This document shows positions 25,564 to 34,807 of a DNA stretch of 64,000 nucleotides, in pieces (within the stretch, counting starts at the first letter, position 1; each line of letters begins with the position of its first letter). The DNA comes from Sarcina sp034439435 (lineage in GTDB: Bacteria > Bacillota > Clostridia > Clostridiales > Clostridiaceae). The notes under the pieces were generated by a model. The model made no database searches. It had not been told where the DNA came from and was given only the letters and a program-made list of their open reading frames with translations. The position numbers and the translations under genes are program-made. The DNA is taken from positions 1-64,000 of the forward strand of contig NZ_JAPCKJ010000008.1 in the NCBI RefSeq assembly GCF_034439435.1, in the 5' to 3' direction.

Positions 25564-26161
25564 TATAAAAATACTCCTCCTAAAATTATTAATCTTTAAT
25601 ATGAAATATATGATGGCAATAGTATTTTTATAATGACTTTCCATAATAAAATTAGGCTATGTTTTAAGTAATTGTTGATTTCTAGATATATATTCAGACC
25701 TAACTTAATTTCGCAAAGAGTTTCTATTGTCTATTTCAGAATAATATCTAAGGCTTAGATGAAAGTCCAAATTTAAAATTTGGTATCTTGAACTTATGCA
25801 ATCGAACTTTAGTGAGATTGTATTCCTTTTATAGAATACGCTCAAACAAAAAAGGAGCCATATCAATGATACAGCTCCCAACTTCTTTAGATATCTAACT
25901 AATAATTAATATATCCGAACTTCTAAATTATCTATATAAAGAATAAAGGCTGAAGAAAAATTTCTCCAACCAATTCCAAAATAAATACTAACACGCTATA
26001 AGTATTTACTATATGTAGACAGTATCACATTCTGGTTAAAAATTCAATAAAATCTACATATTTTTCTTTATTCTTTAAAAATTTTTATCAATTTATTGAA
26101 TATATTTACTTTACTGTTATTTTAAACGACAAAAATAGCCATATTAATCAATTTTATATCT
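25564..26161. other. 598-base spacer with several hairpins between galE and the MotA-like gene
   Basis: On the minus strand the galE transcript probably ends at the hairpin at 25854-25878. The 290 bases after that form a possible leader of the MotA/MotB-like operon and contain GTATTC/GAATAC (25820-25839), CAATC/GATTG and CCAAATT/AATTTGG (25767-25783) hairpins and a half copy of the GGCTATGTTTTAA repeat (25653-25667). The 26.0-26.1 kb part is A/T-rich with no feature I can name. No gene seen. Confidence 0.5.
25854..25878 (-). terminator. Terminator with GCTGTATCA-family ends
   Basis: GGAGCCATATCA pairs with TGATACAGCTCC; on the minus strand it continues into TTTTTTGTTTG. It probably ends galE transcription some 280 bases past its stop, and its sequence is a minimal version of the repeat family at 23.1 kb. 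Confidence 0.75.
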
Positions 26162-27175
26162 CTAAGAATTATATACTTTATAACTTTGAGTTTGCCATCT
26201 CCAAGAGTCCTCACACATCTCTTCTATTTCATATTTAGCTTGCCATCCTAACTCATTGTTAGCTTTGCTTGGATCAGCATAACACTCTGCCACATCCCCA
26301 GGTCTTCTTTCTATTATTTTATAGGCAATATCTTTTCCACTTATCTTTGAAAAAGCATTGACCAAATCCAAAACACTATATCCTCTTCCTGTTCCTAAGT
26401 TATAAATAACAAGACCAGGTTTCATTGTTAATTTCTCTAGTGCCTTAAGATGTCCAATTGCTAAATCAACTACATGGATATAATCTCTAACTCCAGTGCC
26501 ATCATGTGTAGCATAGTCACTTCCAAAAATACTTAGCTCTTCAAGTTCTCCAATAGCAACCTTAGTTATATATGGCATTAAATTATTTGGAATTCCATTT
26601 GGCTCTTCCCCTATTAACCCACTTTTATGTGCGCCTACAGGATTGAAATATCTTAAAATACATATATCCCAAGTATCATCTGATTTATATAAGTCACTTA
26701 AAATTTCTTCTATCATAAGTTTAGTTCTTCCATATGGATTAGTAACTGATAAAGGACATTCTTCATGACACGGAACAATCTTACACTCTCCATAAACAGT
26801 AGCCGATGAACTAAACACCAATTTTTTAACATTATATTTTTTCATAGTTTCTAATAAAACTAATGTGCTAACTAAGTTATTTTTATAATACTCTAGTGGT
26901 ATTACTGTAGATTCTCCAACAGCCTTTAATGCTGCAAAATGAATTACTGAATCTATTTCATTTTCTGAAAATACTCTCTCTAATCCATCACTATCAAGCA
27001 AATCCATTTTATAAAACTTTATATCACTTCCTGTGATTTCTTTTATTCTATCTTTAACCAACTCTTTACTATTGGATAGGTTGTCTATAACTACAATCTC
27101 AAGCCCTTTATTTATTAATTCAACGCATGTATGGCTTCCTATATAACCAAGCCCTCCTGTTACTAATATAGCCAT
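26162..27175 (-). CDS. galE: UDP-glucose 4-epimerase
   Basis: 337 residues, normal length. TGGLGYIGSH is the NAD-binding glycine motif; SSSATVYGE and YGRTK supply the catalytic Ser/Tyr/Lys; LRYFNPVGAH, GIPNNLMPYI and DGTGVRDYIHVVDLA match the sugar-nucleotide site of GalE. It interconverts UDP-glucose and UDP-galactose for the Leloir pathway and surface polysaccharide synthesis. It is not with galK or galT here, so it likely serves envelope glycan supply. Ribosome site AAAGGGTGGAG precedes the ATG. It seems to be a single-gene unit. Confidence 0.96.
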   Translation of the reverse strand: MAILVTGGLGYIGSHTCVELINKGLEIVVIDNLSNSKELVKDRIKEITGSDIKFYKMDLLDSDGLERVFSENEIDSVIHFAALKAVGESTVIPLEYYKNNLVSTLVLLETMKKYNVKKLVFSSSATVYGECKIVPCHEECPLSVTNPYGRTKLMIEEILSDLYKSDDTWDICILRYFNPVGAHKSGLIGEEPNGIPNNLMPYITKVAIGELEELSIFGSDYATHDGTGVRDYIHVVDLAIGHLKALEKLTMKPGLVIYNLGTGRGYSVLDLVNAFSKISGKDIAYKIIERRPGDVAECYADPSKANNELGWQAKYEIEEMCEDSWRWQTQSYKVYNS

Positions 27176-27321
27176 TTTTCTCCACCCTTTATACCGTATT
27201 AAGTGTTTCTTTACAAACTTACAAATTAAAACCTAATTTACACTTTATTACATTTTAACACGGATTACTTGGGCAATTTTATATATTTTTGTAAATACAA
27301 ACCACTTCTTATACACATAAT

Positions 27322-28098
27322 TTATATTTCATTAAAATTTTCCTTCCAGAACTTTAATTCTTCTAAATGTTCATCAATTAAAGAATCTTTTATATACTTA
27401 ACCTTTTTTCCATCTGTATTTCTATATCTAGTTTCACATACTTTTACTAAAAATACTGTTATTCCTTCATAGCACTTTAGAACATTTCCTATTCTATAGC
27501 TTCTCTTTTCTATGTTAGTATCTCCGTATATAAGCCTACTACTCTGTATCATAGGAATGAAATCTCTAAATCTTTGTTCTATAGCCTCACCTAAATTAGT
27601 AGCAGAACATAATAACTTGTAAATTCCTATTAATTTATTTTTATCATCTTTTGCTTGCTCTAAAATCTTCTTCATTTCATCTCTTGCGGCTTGTATTTCC
27701 ATCATTTCTTCATCTAAATTTTTATTTATTTTGTTTATCTTAAAGACCTTAATAAAAGGACTCTTTATATTTTTTATAATAGACTTTTCATTACAATCTA
27801 TCATTAAAAGTTCTTTAATAGGTCGTATATCATAATCATTTATTACATATTCACTACTAACTTCTTCTCCTAAAGTAGCTTTTATAGCTTTTCTTTCTAA
27901 AATACTCATATTTTTAGCATATTTAGGTACTAGTGTTTCTAATATATATATTTTTTCTTCGTTTATTTTGTTAACTAAATGCTTTATATCTCTGTTTTCA
28001 TTTTTTAATTCTTCATAATATTTTTCTTTTTCATTAGAAAATAATTCTTGAAGTTCTAAAGCCCTACTATATGCTTCATCAAAACCTTTGGTAAACAT
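27322..28098 (-). CDS. Coiled-coil protein of unknown function
   Basis: 258 residues, cytoplasmic, family not recognised. Residues 1-55 (AYSRALELQELFSNEKEKYYEELKNENRDIKHLVNKINEEK) and 135-165 (DEEMMEIQAARDEMKKILEQAKDDKNK) are strongly helical and coiled-coil-like; between them lies a mixed alpha/beta stretch with YVINDYDIRPIKELLMIDCNEK. The C-terminal 60 residues contain RSYRIGNVLKCYEGITVFLVKV. No signal peptide or membrane helix. Ribosome site AGGAGG is five bases from the ATG. It is on the same strand as galE and the MotA/MotB-like pair, but separated by spacers; a link with them is only positional. Confidence 0.65.
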   Translation of the reverse strand: MFTKGFDEAYSRALELQELFSNEKEKYYEELKNENRDIKHLVNKINEEKIYILETLVPKYAKNMSILERKAIKATLGEEVSSEYVINDYDIRPIKELLMIDCNEKSIIKNIKSPFIKVFKINKINKNLDEEMMEIQAARDEMKKILEQAKDDKNKLIGIYKLLCSATNLGEAIEQRFRDFIPMIQSSRLIYGDTNIEKRSYRIGNVLKCYEGITVFLVKVCETRYRNTDGKKVKYIKDSLIDEHLEELKFWKENFNEI

Positions 28099-28211
28099 TT
28101 CTCCTCCTGAACTACAAATTAAAACTATATACGTCCCCTATATATTTATTATATATCACAAAAGTAAAAGTTCTAAGCCTTTATACAATTTAAAATAAAT
28201 ATTTAAATTAC

Positions 28212-28240
28212 TTGACTTTATTGATATGTTAACGTATAGT
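28212..28240 (+). promoter_or_regulatory. Sigma-A promoter of the tRNA gene
   Basis: TTGACT, a 17-base spacer and TATAGT, ending 27 bases before the mature tRNA 5' end. Confidence 0.8.
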
Positions 28241-28267
28241 TAAAGAGTAGTAAATACAATTTAATGA

Positions 28268-28343
<76 letters not shown>

Positions 28344-28346
28344 CAA

Positions 28347-28377
28347 AAAAGGTTCTGTAAAACAGAACCTTTTTTTA
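28347..28377 (+). terminator. Terminator after the initiator tRNA
   Basis: AAAAGGTTCTGT and ACAGAACCTTTT arms with a short A-rich loop and a run of seven T. Confidence 0.92.
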
Positions 28378-28409
28378 TTTGAATCCAATATTTATTTTAA
28401 AATAAAAAT

Positions 28410-28442
28410 AGCTATATCAAAACAAGTTGTCTTGATATAGCT
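28410..28442 (-). terminator. Terminator with GCTATATCAA ends
   Basis: AGCTATATCAA (28410-28420) and TTGATATAGCT (28432-28442) arms around ACAAGTTGT, directly after the 175-residue gene on the minus strand. The ends resemble the GCTGTATCAAAA repeat family. Confidence 0.75.
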
Positions 28443-28451
28443 TGTATATTT

Positions 28452-28979
28452 CTATTTTTCTAATCTTTTTTCGTCTCTTCTAATATCTCTTTTTAGCTCT
28501 TTACATTCTTTTTTATATTCTATAGCTTCTTTATTTAATTCTCTAATCCATTTTTGAGCTATTTGTTCTTCATGAGCTTTAAAGTGTTCGTATTTTTTAT
28601 ATTCTCTTAAAGCGTCTTTAATCTTTTTATCTAATTCTTTAGTGTTTAGTAGTTCTCCACACTGTTCGCTTAATAAATCTTCATAATCTCTATAAACTTC
28701 GAAAAAGGCTTTCATAGCTTCTCTTTTATCTTTTCTACCTTTTAAATTATTTACTAATTTTTTTAAAATATGCTTATGTTCAGCAAGTTCTGGATCTTCT
28801 CCTTCTTCAGCTAGAACAACTAGATTTTCTAATTTTTTTCTAGTGTACTCTAATGTAGTATCTTCTAAAGCATCTTCTATTCCATATTGTCTAAGAAATT
28901 TTTTAAATTCTTCCACATCAGCTTCATCATTAAATGGTAGAAGTTCTTCTACTTCAATATCTATTGTTTCTTTATTCAT
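28452..28979 (-). CDS. Charged helical protein of unknown function
   Basis: 175 residues, cytoplasmic, family not recognised. The N-terminus is acidic (DIEVEELLPFNDEADVEEFKKFL), the rest alternates Lys and Glu in long helices with likely coiled coil at 110-175 (KIKDALREYKKYEHFKAHEEQIAQKWIRELNKEAIEYKKECKELKRDIRRDEKRLEK). One pair of Cys residues. The ATG follows TTAGGAGG at good spacing and a terminator follows, so it is a real single-gene unit. Possible structural or scaffold protein; no function can be given. Confidence 0.7.
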   Translation of the reverse strand: MNKETIDIEVEELLPFNDEADVEEFKKFLRQYGIEDALEDTTLEYTRKKLENLVVLAEEGEDPELAEHKHILKKLVNNLKGRKDKREAMKAFFEVYRDYEDLLSEQCGELLNTKELDKKIKDALREYKKYEHFKAHEEQIAQKWIRELNKEAIEYKKECKELKRDIRRDEKRLEK

Positions 28980-29045
28980 TTGTATTACCTCCTAAGATAA
29001 ATACAAATACTATAGTTTCAATGTAGAATTCATCTACACTCAAGC

Positions 29046-29088
29046 CTTAGTATTTATATAATTATTTATTAATTATATTAATACTAAG
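29046..29088. other. Inverted repeat in the spacer before the antiporter gene end
   Basis: CTTAGTATTTATATAATTA and a nearly exact complement TAATTATATTAATACTAAG with a 5-base loop. It lacks a T run, so it may be a cruciform or operator-like element in the leader of the 175-residue gene rather than a terminator. Confidence 0.4.
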
Positions 29089-29229
29089 CTCTATCCTTTC
29101 AAAGGATTCCAATCACTAGTTGCTAATATTTTTACTATAATTATAAAAAAAAATCATTTTTTCTATTTTTTAATAGCTAAGCTTAAAATATTTTAATAAT
29201 AATCAATTTTTTTAAATCATTTTTAAACT

Positions 29230-30417
29230 CTACATATTAACACTTACATTTTTAGATTTAGTGTTAAAGGCTATTTTTAATAAAATAGGTGTTACTATTG
29301 TTGTAACAACAACAACGATTATTATTGGAGCTAAAAATTCTGGTAACATTAACCCCATTGCAATTCCTTTATTAGCTACTATAAGTGCTACCTCTCCCCT
29401 TGATATCATCCCTGTTCCAATCTGAATGGCTTCACTATTACTATAATGACACAACTTAGCTCCTAGACCACATCCTACTATCTTACTAATTATAGCTATT
29501 AAAAGTAATAATATAGCAAATATAAAAATTGGTTTAGTCATAGTTGTCAACTCTACCTTTATTCCTATACTAGCAAAGAATATAGGTGATAATAACATAT
29601 ATGATAATGTTTCGAATCTGGAGTTTAAATATTTTGTTCTATTAGAATCAGATATTACTAATCCTGCTATAAATGCTCCAGTTATATCTGCTACTCCAAA
29701 GAACTCCTCCGCCACGAAAGATAATAATAAACAAAATACAAAGGCTATAATTACAAATCTTCTTAAATCCCTTTGATATCTTTCATCTAATTTTATGAAT
29801 GCCCAGTGGAATAAGTATCCTGCTAATCCTGCGAAAATAAAGAACATTACTATTTTACCTAAAACTAATACTACATTAACTGATGGATCTGCTAAACTTG
29901 TTGTTATGGTTAAAGCCACAATACCTAAAATATCATCAATTATAGCAGCTCCTAGTATCGCATTCCCTGCTCTTGTGCTTAATTTTCCCATCTCTTTTAA
30001 TGTTTCTACTGTAATACTAACTGAAGTGGCTGTTAATATTATTCCAATAAAGACATTTTGTAGAACAGCATTAGAATCTACTCCCTTATTAAATATACTT
30101 GCAATAAAAAATCCACCTATAAGTGGGATTATTACTCCAAGTACAGCTATTATAAATGATGCTTTACCTGTTTTCTTCAATTGATTAATATCTGTTTCCA
30201 ATCCTGCAGTAAACATTAAAACTATTACTCCAAGCTCTGCAAGTTGCTGTATAAATTCTGTTTCTGATAAAACATTTAAGACTGCTGGTCCTAAGATAAT
30301 CCCTGCAAGCAAAGCCCCAACAACTTGAGGCATTTTAACTCTTTTAGTTATTAGCCCAAAGATCTTAGTACTAATAAGAATAAGTGCCAAGTCAAATAAA
30401 AATTCATAAGATAACAC
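29230..30417 (-). CDS. CPA2-type cation/proton antiporter
   Basis: 395 residues with about 12 membrane helices and no C-terminal TrkA domain. The helix NAILGAAIIDDILGIVALTIT carries the Asp-Asp pair of electrogenic CPA2 exchangers such as NapA, and the family motif ADITGAFIAGLVISD is present, as is SRGEVALIVANKGI near the end. It exchanges Na+ or K+ for protons in pH and salt homeostasis; ion choice cannot be told from sequence. The start is a GTG after GGGAGGGG. It is monocistronic and divergent from the two-component cassette at 30.8 kb. Confidence 0.9.
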   Translation of the reverse strand: MLSYEFLFDLALILISTKIFGLITKRVKMPQVVGALLAGIILGPAVLNVLSETEFIQQLAELGVIVLMFTAGLETDINQLKKTGKASFIIAVLGVIIPLIGGFFIASIFNKGVDSNAVLQNVFIGIILTATSVSITVETLKEMGKLSTRAGNAILGAAIIDDILGIVALTITTSLADPSVNVVLVLGKIVMFFIFAGLAGYLFHWAFIKLDERYQRDLRRFVIIAFVFCLLLSFVAEEFFGVADITGAFIAGLVISDSNRTKYLNSRFETLSYMLLSPIFFASIGIKVELTTMTKPIFIFAILLLLIAIISKIVGCGLGAKLCHYSNSEAIQIGTGMISRGEVALIVANKGIAMGLMLPEFLAPIIIVVVVTTIVTPILLKIAFNTKSKNVSVNM

Positions 30418-30806
30418 TATAAACCCCTCCCTAATTTAAAAATATGCATTACTACCAATTATAATTTCTATTTCTAATTATTTCAATATATGTCATCATA
30501 TTGAAATAATTTATTTAAATAACAGTCTATTTATCTATACTATTCACTTATTAACTACTTTAGTTTTTAACTGTAAAATGTGTACAACAATATATATTCT
30601 TATTAAATTTAATTTAATAGTTTAAAAATTTTTTAATGATTTTCTATTTAAAATAAAATCAAATATTAATTTCTTCTAAAATCTATTTTTAAAAAAAATA
30701 ATTAACTTTCTTTTGTGAATGAAAGTTAAAATAGTCCAATTAAGAAGTAAATTTTATGCTAAAATTAAAGTTGCCGCTATATTCTAATAAAGGGGGATCC
30801 ATATTT
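30418..30806. promoter_or_regulatory. Divergent spacer with two operator-like palindromes
   Basis: AATTATTTCAATAT and its complement (30476-30489, 30498-30511) flank an 8-base centre; TTAACTTTC and GAAAGTTAA (30702-30710, 30721-30729) flank another, 77 bases before the regulator start. Either could bind a regulator such as the adjacent OmpR-type protein. The ribosome site AAAGGGGG precedes the regulator ATG. No gene seen. Confidence 0.45.
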
Positions 30807-31481
30807 ATGAAAATTTTAGTTGTAGATGATGAAGTGAGCATATTACAACTTATCAAAATGAACTTAGAAATAGAAGGTCACATTCCTATAACAGCTGAGA
30901 ATGCCTTGGATGCATTAGAATTAGTAATAAAAGAAAAGCCAGACATAATAATTCTAGATGCTATGTTACCAGATATAAGTGGCTTTAATCTAATACCAAA
31001 AATAAAAAATATAGATGATATACCTATAATTATGTTAACAGCTAAAAATGATATAAATGATAAACTTTTAGGTCTTCAATTAGGTGCTGAAGATTATATA
31101 ACTAAACCCTTTAATAGTACTGAATTAATGTTAAGAATAAACATAGTTAGCAGACATATTTCAAATTCTTGCGAAAAAAAAGTAAAGGATTTAATAGTTG
31201 GAGAGCTTATTCTATTATTAGATGAAAGAAAGGCTCTTATTAATTCTGAGTACATAAATCTAACCTTTAAAGAATTTGAAGTTTTAAGATGCCTTTGTCA
31301 AAATAAAAATAGAGTTTTTTCAAGAGAAGAACTACTAAATAAAGTTTGGGGATATGATTTTGAAGGAACAACTAGAGCTGTAGACATCCTAATTCAAAGA
31401 CTTAGAAAGAAGTTAGGTCCATGTCAAAACTACATAAAAACCTTATATAAGGCTGGTTATAAGTTAGATGAAGAACAATAA
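30807..31481 (+). CDS. OmpR-family response regulator
   Basis: 224 residues. The receiver domain (1-115) has the acidic pair VVDDE, phospho-acceptor Asp in IIILDAMLPD, Thr in IMLTAKND and Lys in ITKPFN. A winged-helix domain follows (about 128-222; LTFKEFEVLRCLCQNKNRVFSREELLNKVWGYDFEGTTRAVDILIQRLRKKLGP). It should be phosphorylated by the next gene's kinase and control the solute-sensing/transport cassette downstream. It heads a five-gene plus-strand cluster and overlaps the kinase gene by 14 bases. Longer in-frame starts precede the ribosome site. Confidence 0.93.
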   Translation: MKILVVDDEVSILQLIKMNLEIEGHIPITAENALDALELVIKEKPDIIILDAMLPDISGFNLIPKIKNIDDIPIIMLTAKNDINDKLLGLQLGAEDYITKPFNSTELMLRINIVSRHISNSCEKKVKDLIVGELILLLDERKALINSEYINLTFKEFEVLRCLCQNKNRVFSREELLNKVWGYDFEGTTRAVDILIQRLRKKLGPCQNYIKTLYKAGYKLDEEQ

Positions 31482-32901
31482 AATGAAACTTAAATTAAAT
31501 TTAAAGCAAAAAATTATTTTAACGAACTTATTGATATTAACGCCTATAATAATTTTTATATTCATAATAACTTATAATGCTTTGAATAAAAACTTAATAA
31601 ATAACTCCATAGAATATCTACTTGATAAAAGTAGGACAACGGAATCTTACATACTTAATTTACTTTCATCAAATGATTCTGAAAATAAGGAAGATATTAT
31701 TAGAGATAATGCACCATTTATAGCTTCAACACTTAGTGAAAAATATAATGTGAGAATTCAAATAATAAGTAATTCAGCTCAAATAATATATGATTCATCA
31801 TCAGATGAGGTATCTTTATTTGGTTCTGATATAAATGAAGCTTTAAAAGGTCAAACAGCCTATATAGTAGAGAAAATAGATAATACTCCTACTATATTTC
31901 TTTCTAGTCCAATATTTTATGAAGGGAAAGAATATGGTGCCATAAGATTGATTTTAATAAACACAGAAGCTTATGAGATATTAAAAAATACATTAACAAT
32001 ATTTATTATTAGCGGATTAATTGCAATAGTAATTGCAATATTTTTAATAAACACCTTTGCCAAGGAATTGGTTAGTCCTTTAGTTGTTTTAAAACAAAAA
32101 TCTAAAAATATTTCTGAAGGTAACTTTAAAGAAGAGCTCCACATAACAAGTGGTGATGAAGTTGAAGATTTAGCAAATACCTTTAACATAATGAGTGAAA
32201 ACCTTGATAAATACATAAATGAAATAAAATCTTCTAAACTTCATCAAAAGAAATTTTTTGATAATGTATCTCATGAATTTAAAACACCATTAACTGCAAT
32301 AATTGGATTTTCAGAAATCATTCCAAAATTAAATGATAAAGAAAAAATTATTCAAAGCTCCTCTCTTATAGAAAAAGAAGGTAAAAGACTTTTAAACTTA
32401 GTTGAGGAAATACTTTTGATTGCTAAAAGTAATAAAGATAATTTTCAGATTGAATATACGTATATAGATGTTAAGTCTCTAATAGATGATTGTTTAAAAA
32501 TCCTAAAAATAAAACTTGATAATTATGATATTAAAGTTGAAAGAAATTATGAATCATTTTTTATATATGGAGACCATGATAAAACGAAGCAAGTCTTTAT
32601 AAATATAATAGATAATGCAATAAAATATAGTGGATGTGAAACTCTCAAAATTTTTACTACGAAATCTACTAATAAAATAGATGTCATTATAGAAGATGAT
32701 GGAACAGGTTTCTTAATTAAGGATGAGTACACAAATCCTAAGGGTAATGGACTTGGAATAAAGATTTGTAAAGATATAATGCAAAGCCAAAATTATGGTT
32801 TCAATATAGAAAGTGAATTAGATGTTGGAACTAAAGCTACACTCTCCTTCTTTATTCATAAAAAAAGTGAGAATAAGGAGGTTTCAGAAAATAATGAGTA
32901 A
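31468..32901 (+). CDS. Sensor histidine kinase
   Basis: 477 residues. Two membrane helices (about 15-37 and 175-197) bracket a ~135-residue extracellular sensing domain; then HAMP, HisKA with FDNVSHEFKTPLTAIIGF (phospho-His near residue 269), and HATPase_c with NIIDNAIKYSG, EDDGTGFLI and GNGLGIKICKDIM. All kinase motifs are intact. It overlaps the regulator gene upstream and the next gene downstream, so the cluster is cotranscribed. In analogous systems the kinase reads sugar-phosphate or phosphoglycerate through a solute-binding partner; two such candidates follow. Confidence 0.93.
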   Translation: MKNNKMKLKLNLKQKIILTNLLILTPIIIFIFIITYNALNKNLINNSIEYLLDKSRTTESYILNLLSSNDSENKEDIIRDNAPFIASTLSEKYNVRIQIISNSAQIIYDSSSDEVSLFGSDINEALKGQTAYIVEKIDNTPTIFLSSPIFYEGKEYGAIRLILINTEAYEILKNTLTIFIISGLIAIVIAIFLINTFAKELVSPLVVLKQKSKNISEGNFKEELHITSGDEVEDLANTFNIMSENLDKYINEIKSSKLHQKKFFDNVSHEFKTPLTAIIGFSEIIPKLNDKEKIIQSSSLIEKEGKRLLNLVEEILLIAKSNKDNFQIEYTYIDVKSLIDDCLKILKIKLDNYDIKVERNYESFFIYGDHDKTKQVFINIIDNAIKYSGCETLKIFTTKSTNKIDVIIEDDGTGFLIKDEYTNPKGNGLGIKICKDIMQSQNYGFNIESELDVGTKATLSFFIHKKSENKEVSENNE

Positions 32902-33682
32902 GAACTTTAAAAATACTCTTTTCATTTACTTATTTTTTATAATAATAATACTTGCTACATACATTTATTATTCTAATGATATATACGATTCTTTAACTGT
33001 AGTTAAAAGTTCTAAAGAAAATAAGGTTGATTTAAATATTAAGATACCTGATAAAATAACAATTTCAAACCCATATTTAGGTACTGCCGTAATTTCAAAT
33101 AAATCTGAACTTAATGAATTACTACATTATTTCAATAAGATATGCGTAACTAATTCAAATAATGAAAATACGCTTCCTTTAAAAAATACATTATTTATCT
33201 CAGGTGAAATTTTTTATTTAAATGGTGATTCAACACCTTTTGAAATATCAAACGCATTAAAATTAAATGGAGAAAGTTTCTCAAACAACTCTTATTTAAT
33301 AAATATGCTAAGAAATGATTTGAAAGATGCATTCTATACAGTTAGCAACTTTGAGTCTATATTATCAAGTCCTGATAACTTAATCACCTACAAAGAAGAT
33401 GGTGTTGTTAAAAATCTTTCAAATGATTCTAAGGAATTTTTGTTAGAAGATTTTAAAACTTTAAGAATTATGAATGATAATAAGGATTTCTTAAAAACTG
33501 ATTTAAGCGAACTTCCAAAGTACCATTTAACTCTATATAGATATGCTAAAGAAGGAGATGTATCTAATAATACTTTTTATATAGATGTTTATAAAGACTA
33601 CGTAATTATACAATATCTAGGTGATGAAAATGGTAAAACTATTTATTTAAAGGGGAATTTAAATGAAGAAATTTTTAAATAA
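32894..33682 (+). CDS. Membrane-anchored extracellular protein of unknown function
   Basis: 262 residues. One N-terminal membrane helix (about 7-28) and an otherwise extracytoplasmic mixed alpha/beta region with no Cys-based lipobox. The family is not recognised. Its position between kinase and solute-binding gene, with an 8-base overlap upstream and a 20-base overlap downstream, suggests it helps sensing, as accessory proteins do in PgtB/PgtC-type systems. The ribosome site AAGGAGG lies within the kinase gene; a longer frame reading back into the kinase gene is not credible. Confidence 0.75.
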   Translation: MSKNFKNTLFIYLFFIIIILATYIYYSNDIYDSLTVVKSSKENKVDLNIKIPDKITISNPYLGTAVISNKSELNELLHYFNKICVTNSNNENTLPLKNTLFISGEIFYLNGDSTPFEISNALKLNGESFSNNSYLINMLRNDLKDAFYTVSNFESILSSPDNLITYKEDGVVKNLSNDSKEFLLEDFKTLRIMNDNKDFLKTDLSELPKYHLTLYRYAKEGDVSNNTFYIDVYKDYVIIQYLGDENGKTIYLKGNLNEEIFK

Positions 33683-34682
33683 AAAAATTACCTTACTATT
33701 CATAATTATTATTATTATTTTACTAGCACATTTACATATTTTAAAAAAGGAAAAAGCCCTAAGCACTTCAAATATGAACCACATAGTTGTTTATGGTTCT
33801 TTAAGAGAAGAGGAAGGAAAATACCTTCTTGAGAAATTTAAAAGTGAGTATGATTGTACTTATGAATATATAAAGCTTCCAACAGAAGAAGCAGTACAAA
33901 GAATATTAGATACAAAGGATAATCCTCAAGGAGATATTTTTATAGGTGGAAGCTGTGATGCTTATGAAATTCTTAAGAAAAATAATGCCTTAGGAGATTA
34001 TAACTCACCATCAGCTAATAATATTCCTACGAAATATAAAGATTTAAATGGATATTGGACTGGCTTTCAAATAACTCCTCTTGCAATAGGTATAAATGAA
34101 TCACTATGGAAAAAAACTTTTGGAGATTCTGTTCCTTATCCTAATAAAATTGAGGACTTACTGAATCCAGAATTTAAAAATAAAATAATACTTCCTAACC
34201 CTCAAACTTCTGGTACCGGATACACCTTAATGGCATCACTTTATCAAGAACTGGGGAAAGAGAAATTTGAAGATTTCATAAAAAAACTTAATAATAATGT
34301 TGCCTCTTCAACTATAAGTGGATTTAATTCAATTCAAAGAGTTGCCTCTGGAGAGTACTTATTAACTGTTAATTTTCTAAGCGATCAACTTATAGCGGAT
34401 AAATCTTCAGATAATATTATTAGCATAGTTCCAGAAAATGCGGGATGGAATGTGGATTCTATAGCCTTAATAAAGAATTCTAAACATAAAAAAATAGCAA
34501 AAAAATTTATAGATTTTGTATTATCAAATGAAACCTCAAAAAATCTTTCTAAATTTTCTAAGGCTATTTCAACTAAAAACTTTGACACAAATCAATTTAA
34601 AATATATGATAAATATAACTTCTACCTAGCGGCTGAAGATAGAAATGAAATTATGAAAATACTTTATACCAATAAAAATTAA
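33663..34682 (+). CDS. Membrane-anchored ABC-type solute-binding protein (PgtC/HptA-like sensor candidate)
   Basis: 339 residues. An uncleaved-looking N-terminal hydrophobic helix (about 9-25) lacks a lipobox Cys. The body is a type 2 periplasmic-binding fold of the iron(III)/AfuA/PgtC kind: HIVVYGSLREEEGKYLLEKFKSEY, IFIGGSCDAYEILKK, YWTGFQITPLAIGINESLW and SGTGYTLMASLYQELGKEKF. No ABC permease or ATPase adjoins it, so uptake by this protein is unlikely. Its place after a two-component pair and before an organophosphate MFS carrier matches HptA of Staphylococcus or PgtC of Salmonella, which present ligand to the kinase. That role is inference. A terminator separates it from the carrier gene. 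Confidence 0.85.
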   Translation: MKKFLNKKITLLFIIIIIILLAHLHILKKEKALSTSNMNHIVVYGSLREEEGKYLLEKFKSEYDCTYEYIKLPTEEAVQRILDTKDNPQGDIFIGGSCDAYEILKKNNALGDYNSPSANNIPTKYKDLNGYWTGFQITPLAIGINESLWKKTFGDSVPYPNKIEDLLNPEFKNKIILPNPQTSGTGYTLMASLYQELGKEKFEDFIKKLNNNVASSTISGFNSIQRVASGEYLLTVNFLSDQLIADKSSDNIISIVPENAGWNVDSIALIKNSKHKKIAKKFIDFVLSNETSKNLSKFSKAISTKNFDTNQFKIYDKYNFYLAAEDRNEIMKILYTNKN

Positions 34683-34683
34683 T

Positions 34684-34728
34684 TAAAATCTCTTAAATGT
34701 TACATTTGTGAAACATTTAAGAGATTTT
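34684..34728 (+). terminator. Terminator between sensor cassette and carrier gene
   Basis: AAAATCTCTTAAATGTT and its complement pair across an 11-base loop, followed by CTTGTTT. It isolates the sensor genes from the transporter gene, which therefore has its own promoter. Confidence 0.85.
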
Positions 34729-34807
34729 CTTGTTTAATTCTTATCTTATTATTAATAAGTAAACTGTTTCTTGAAAACATTAACACAAATAGTAGGAGGA
34801 TTATAGA

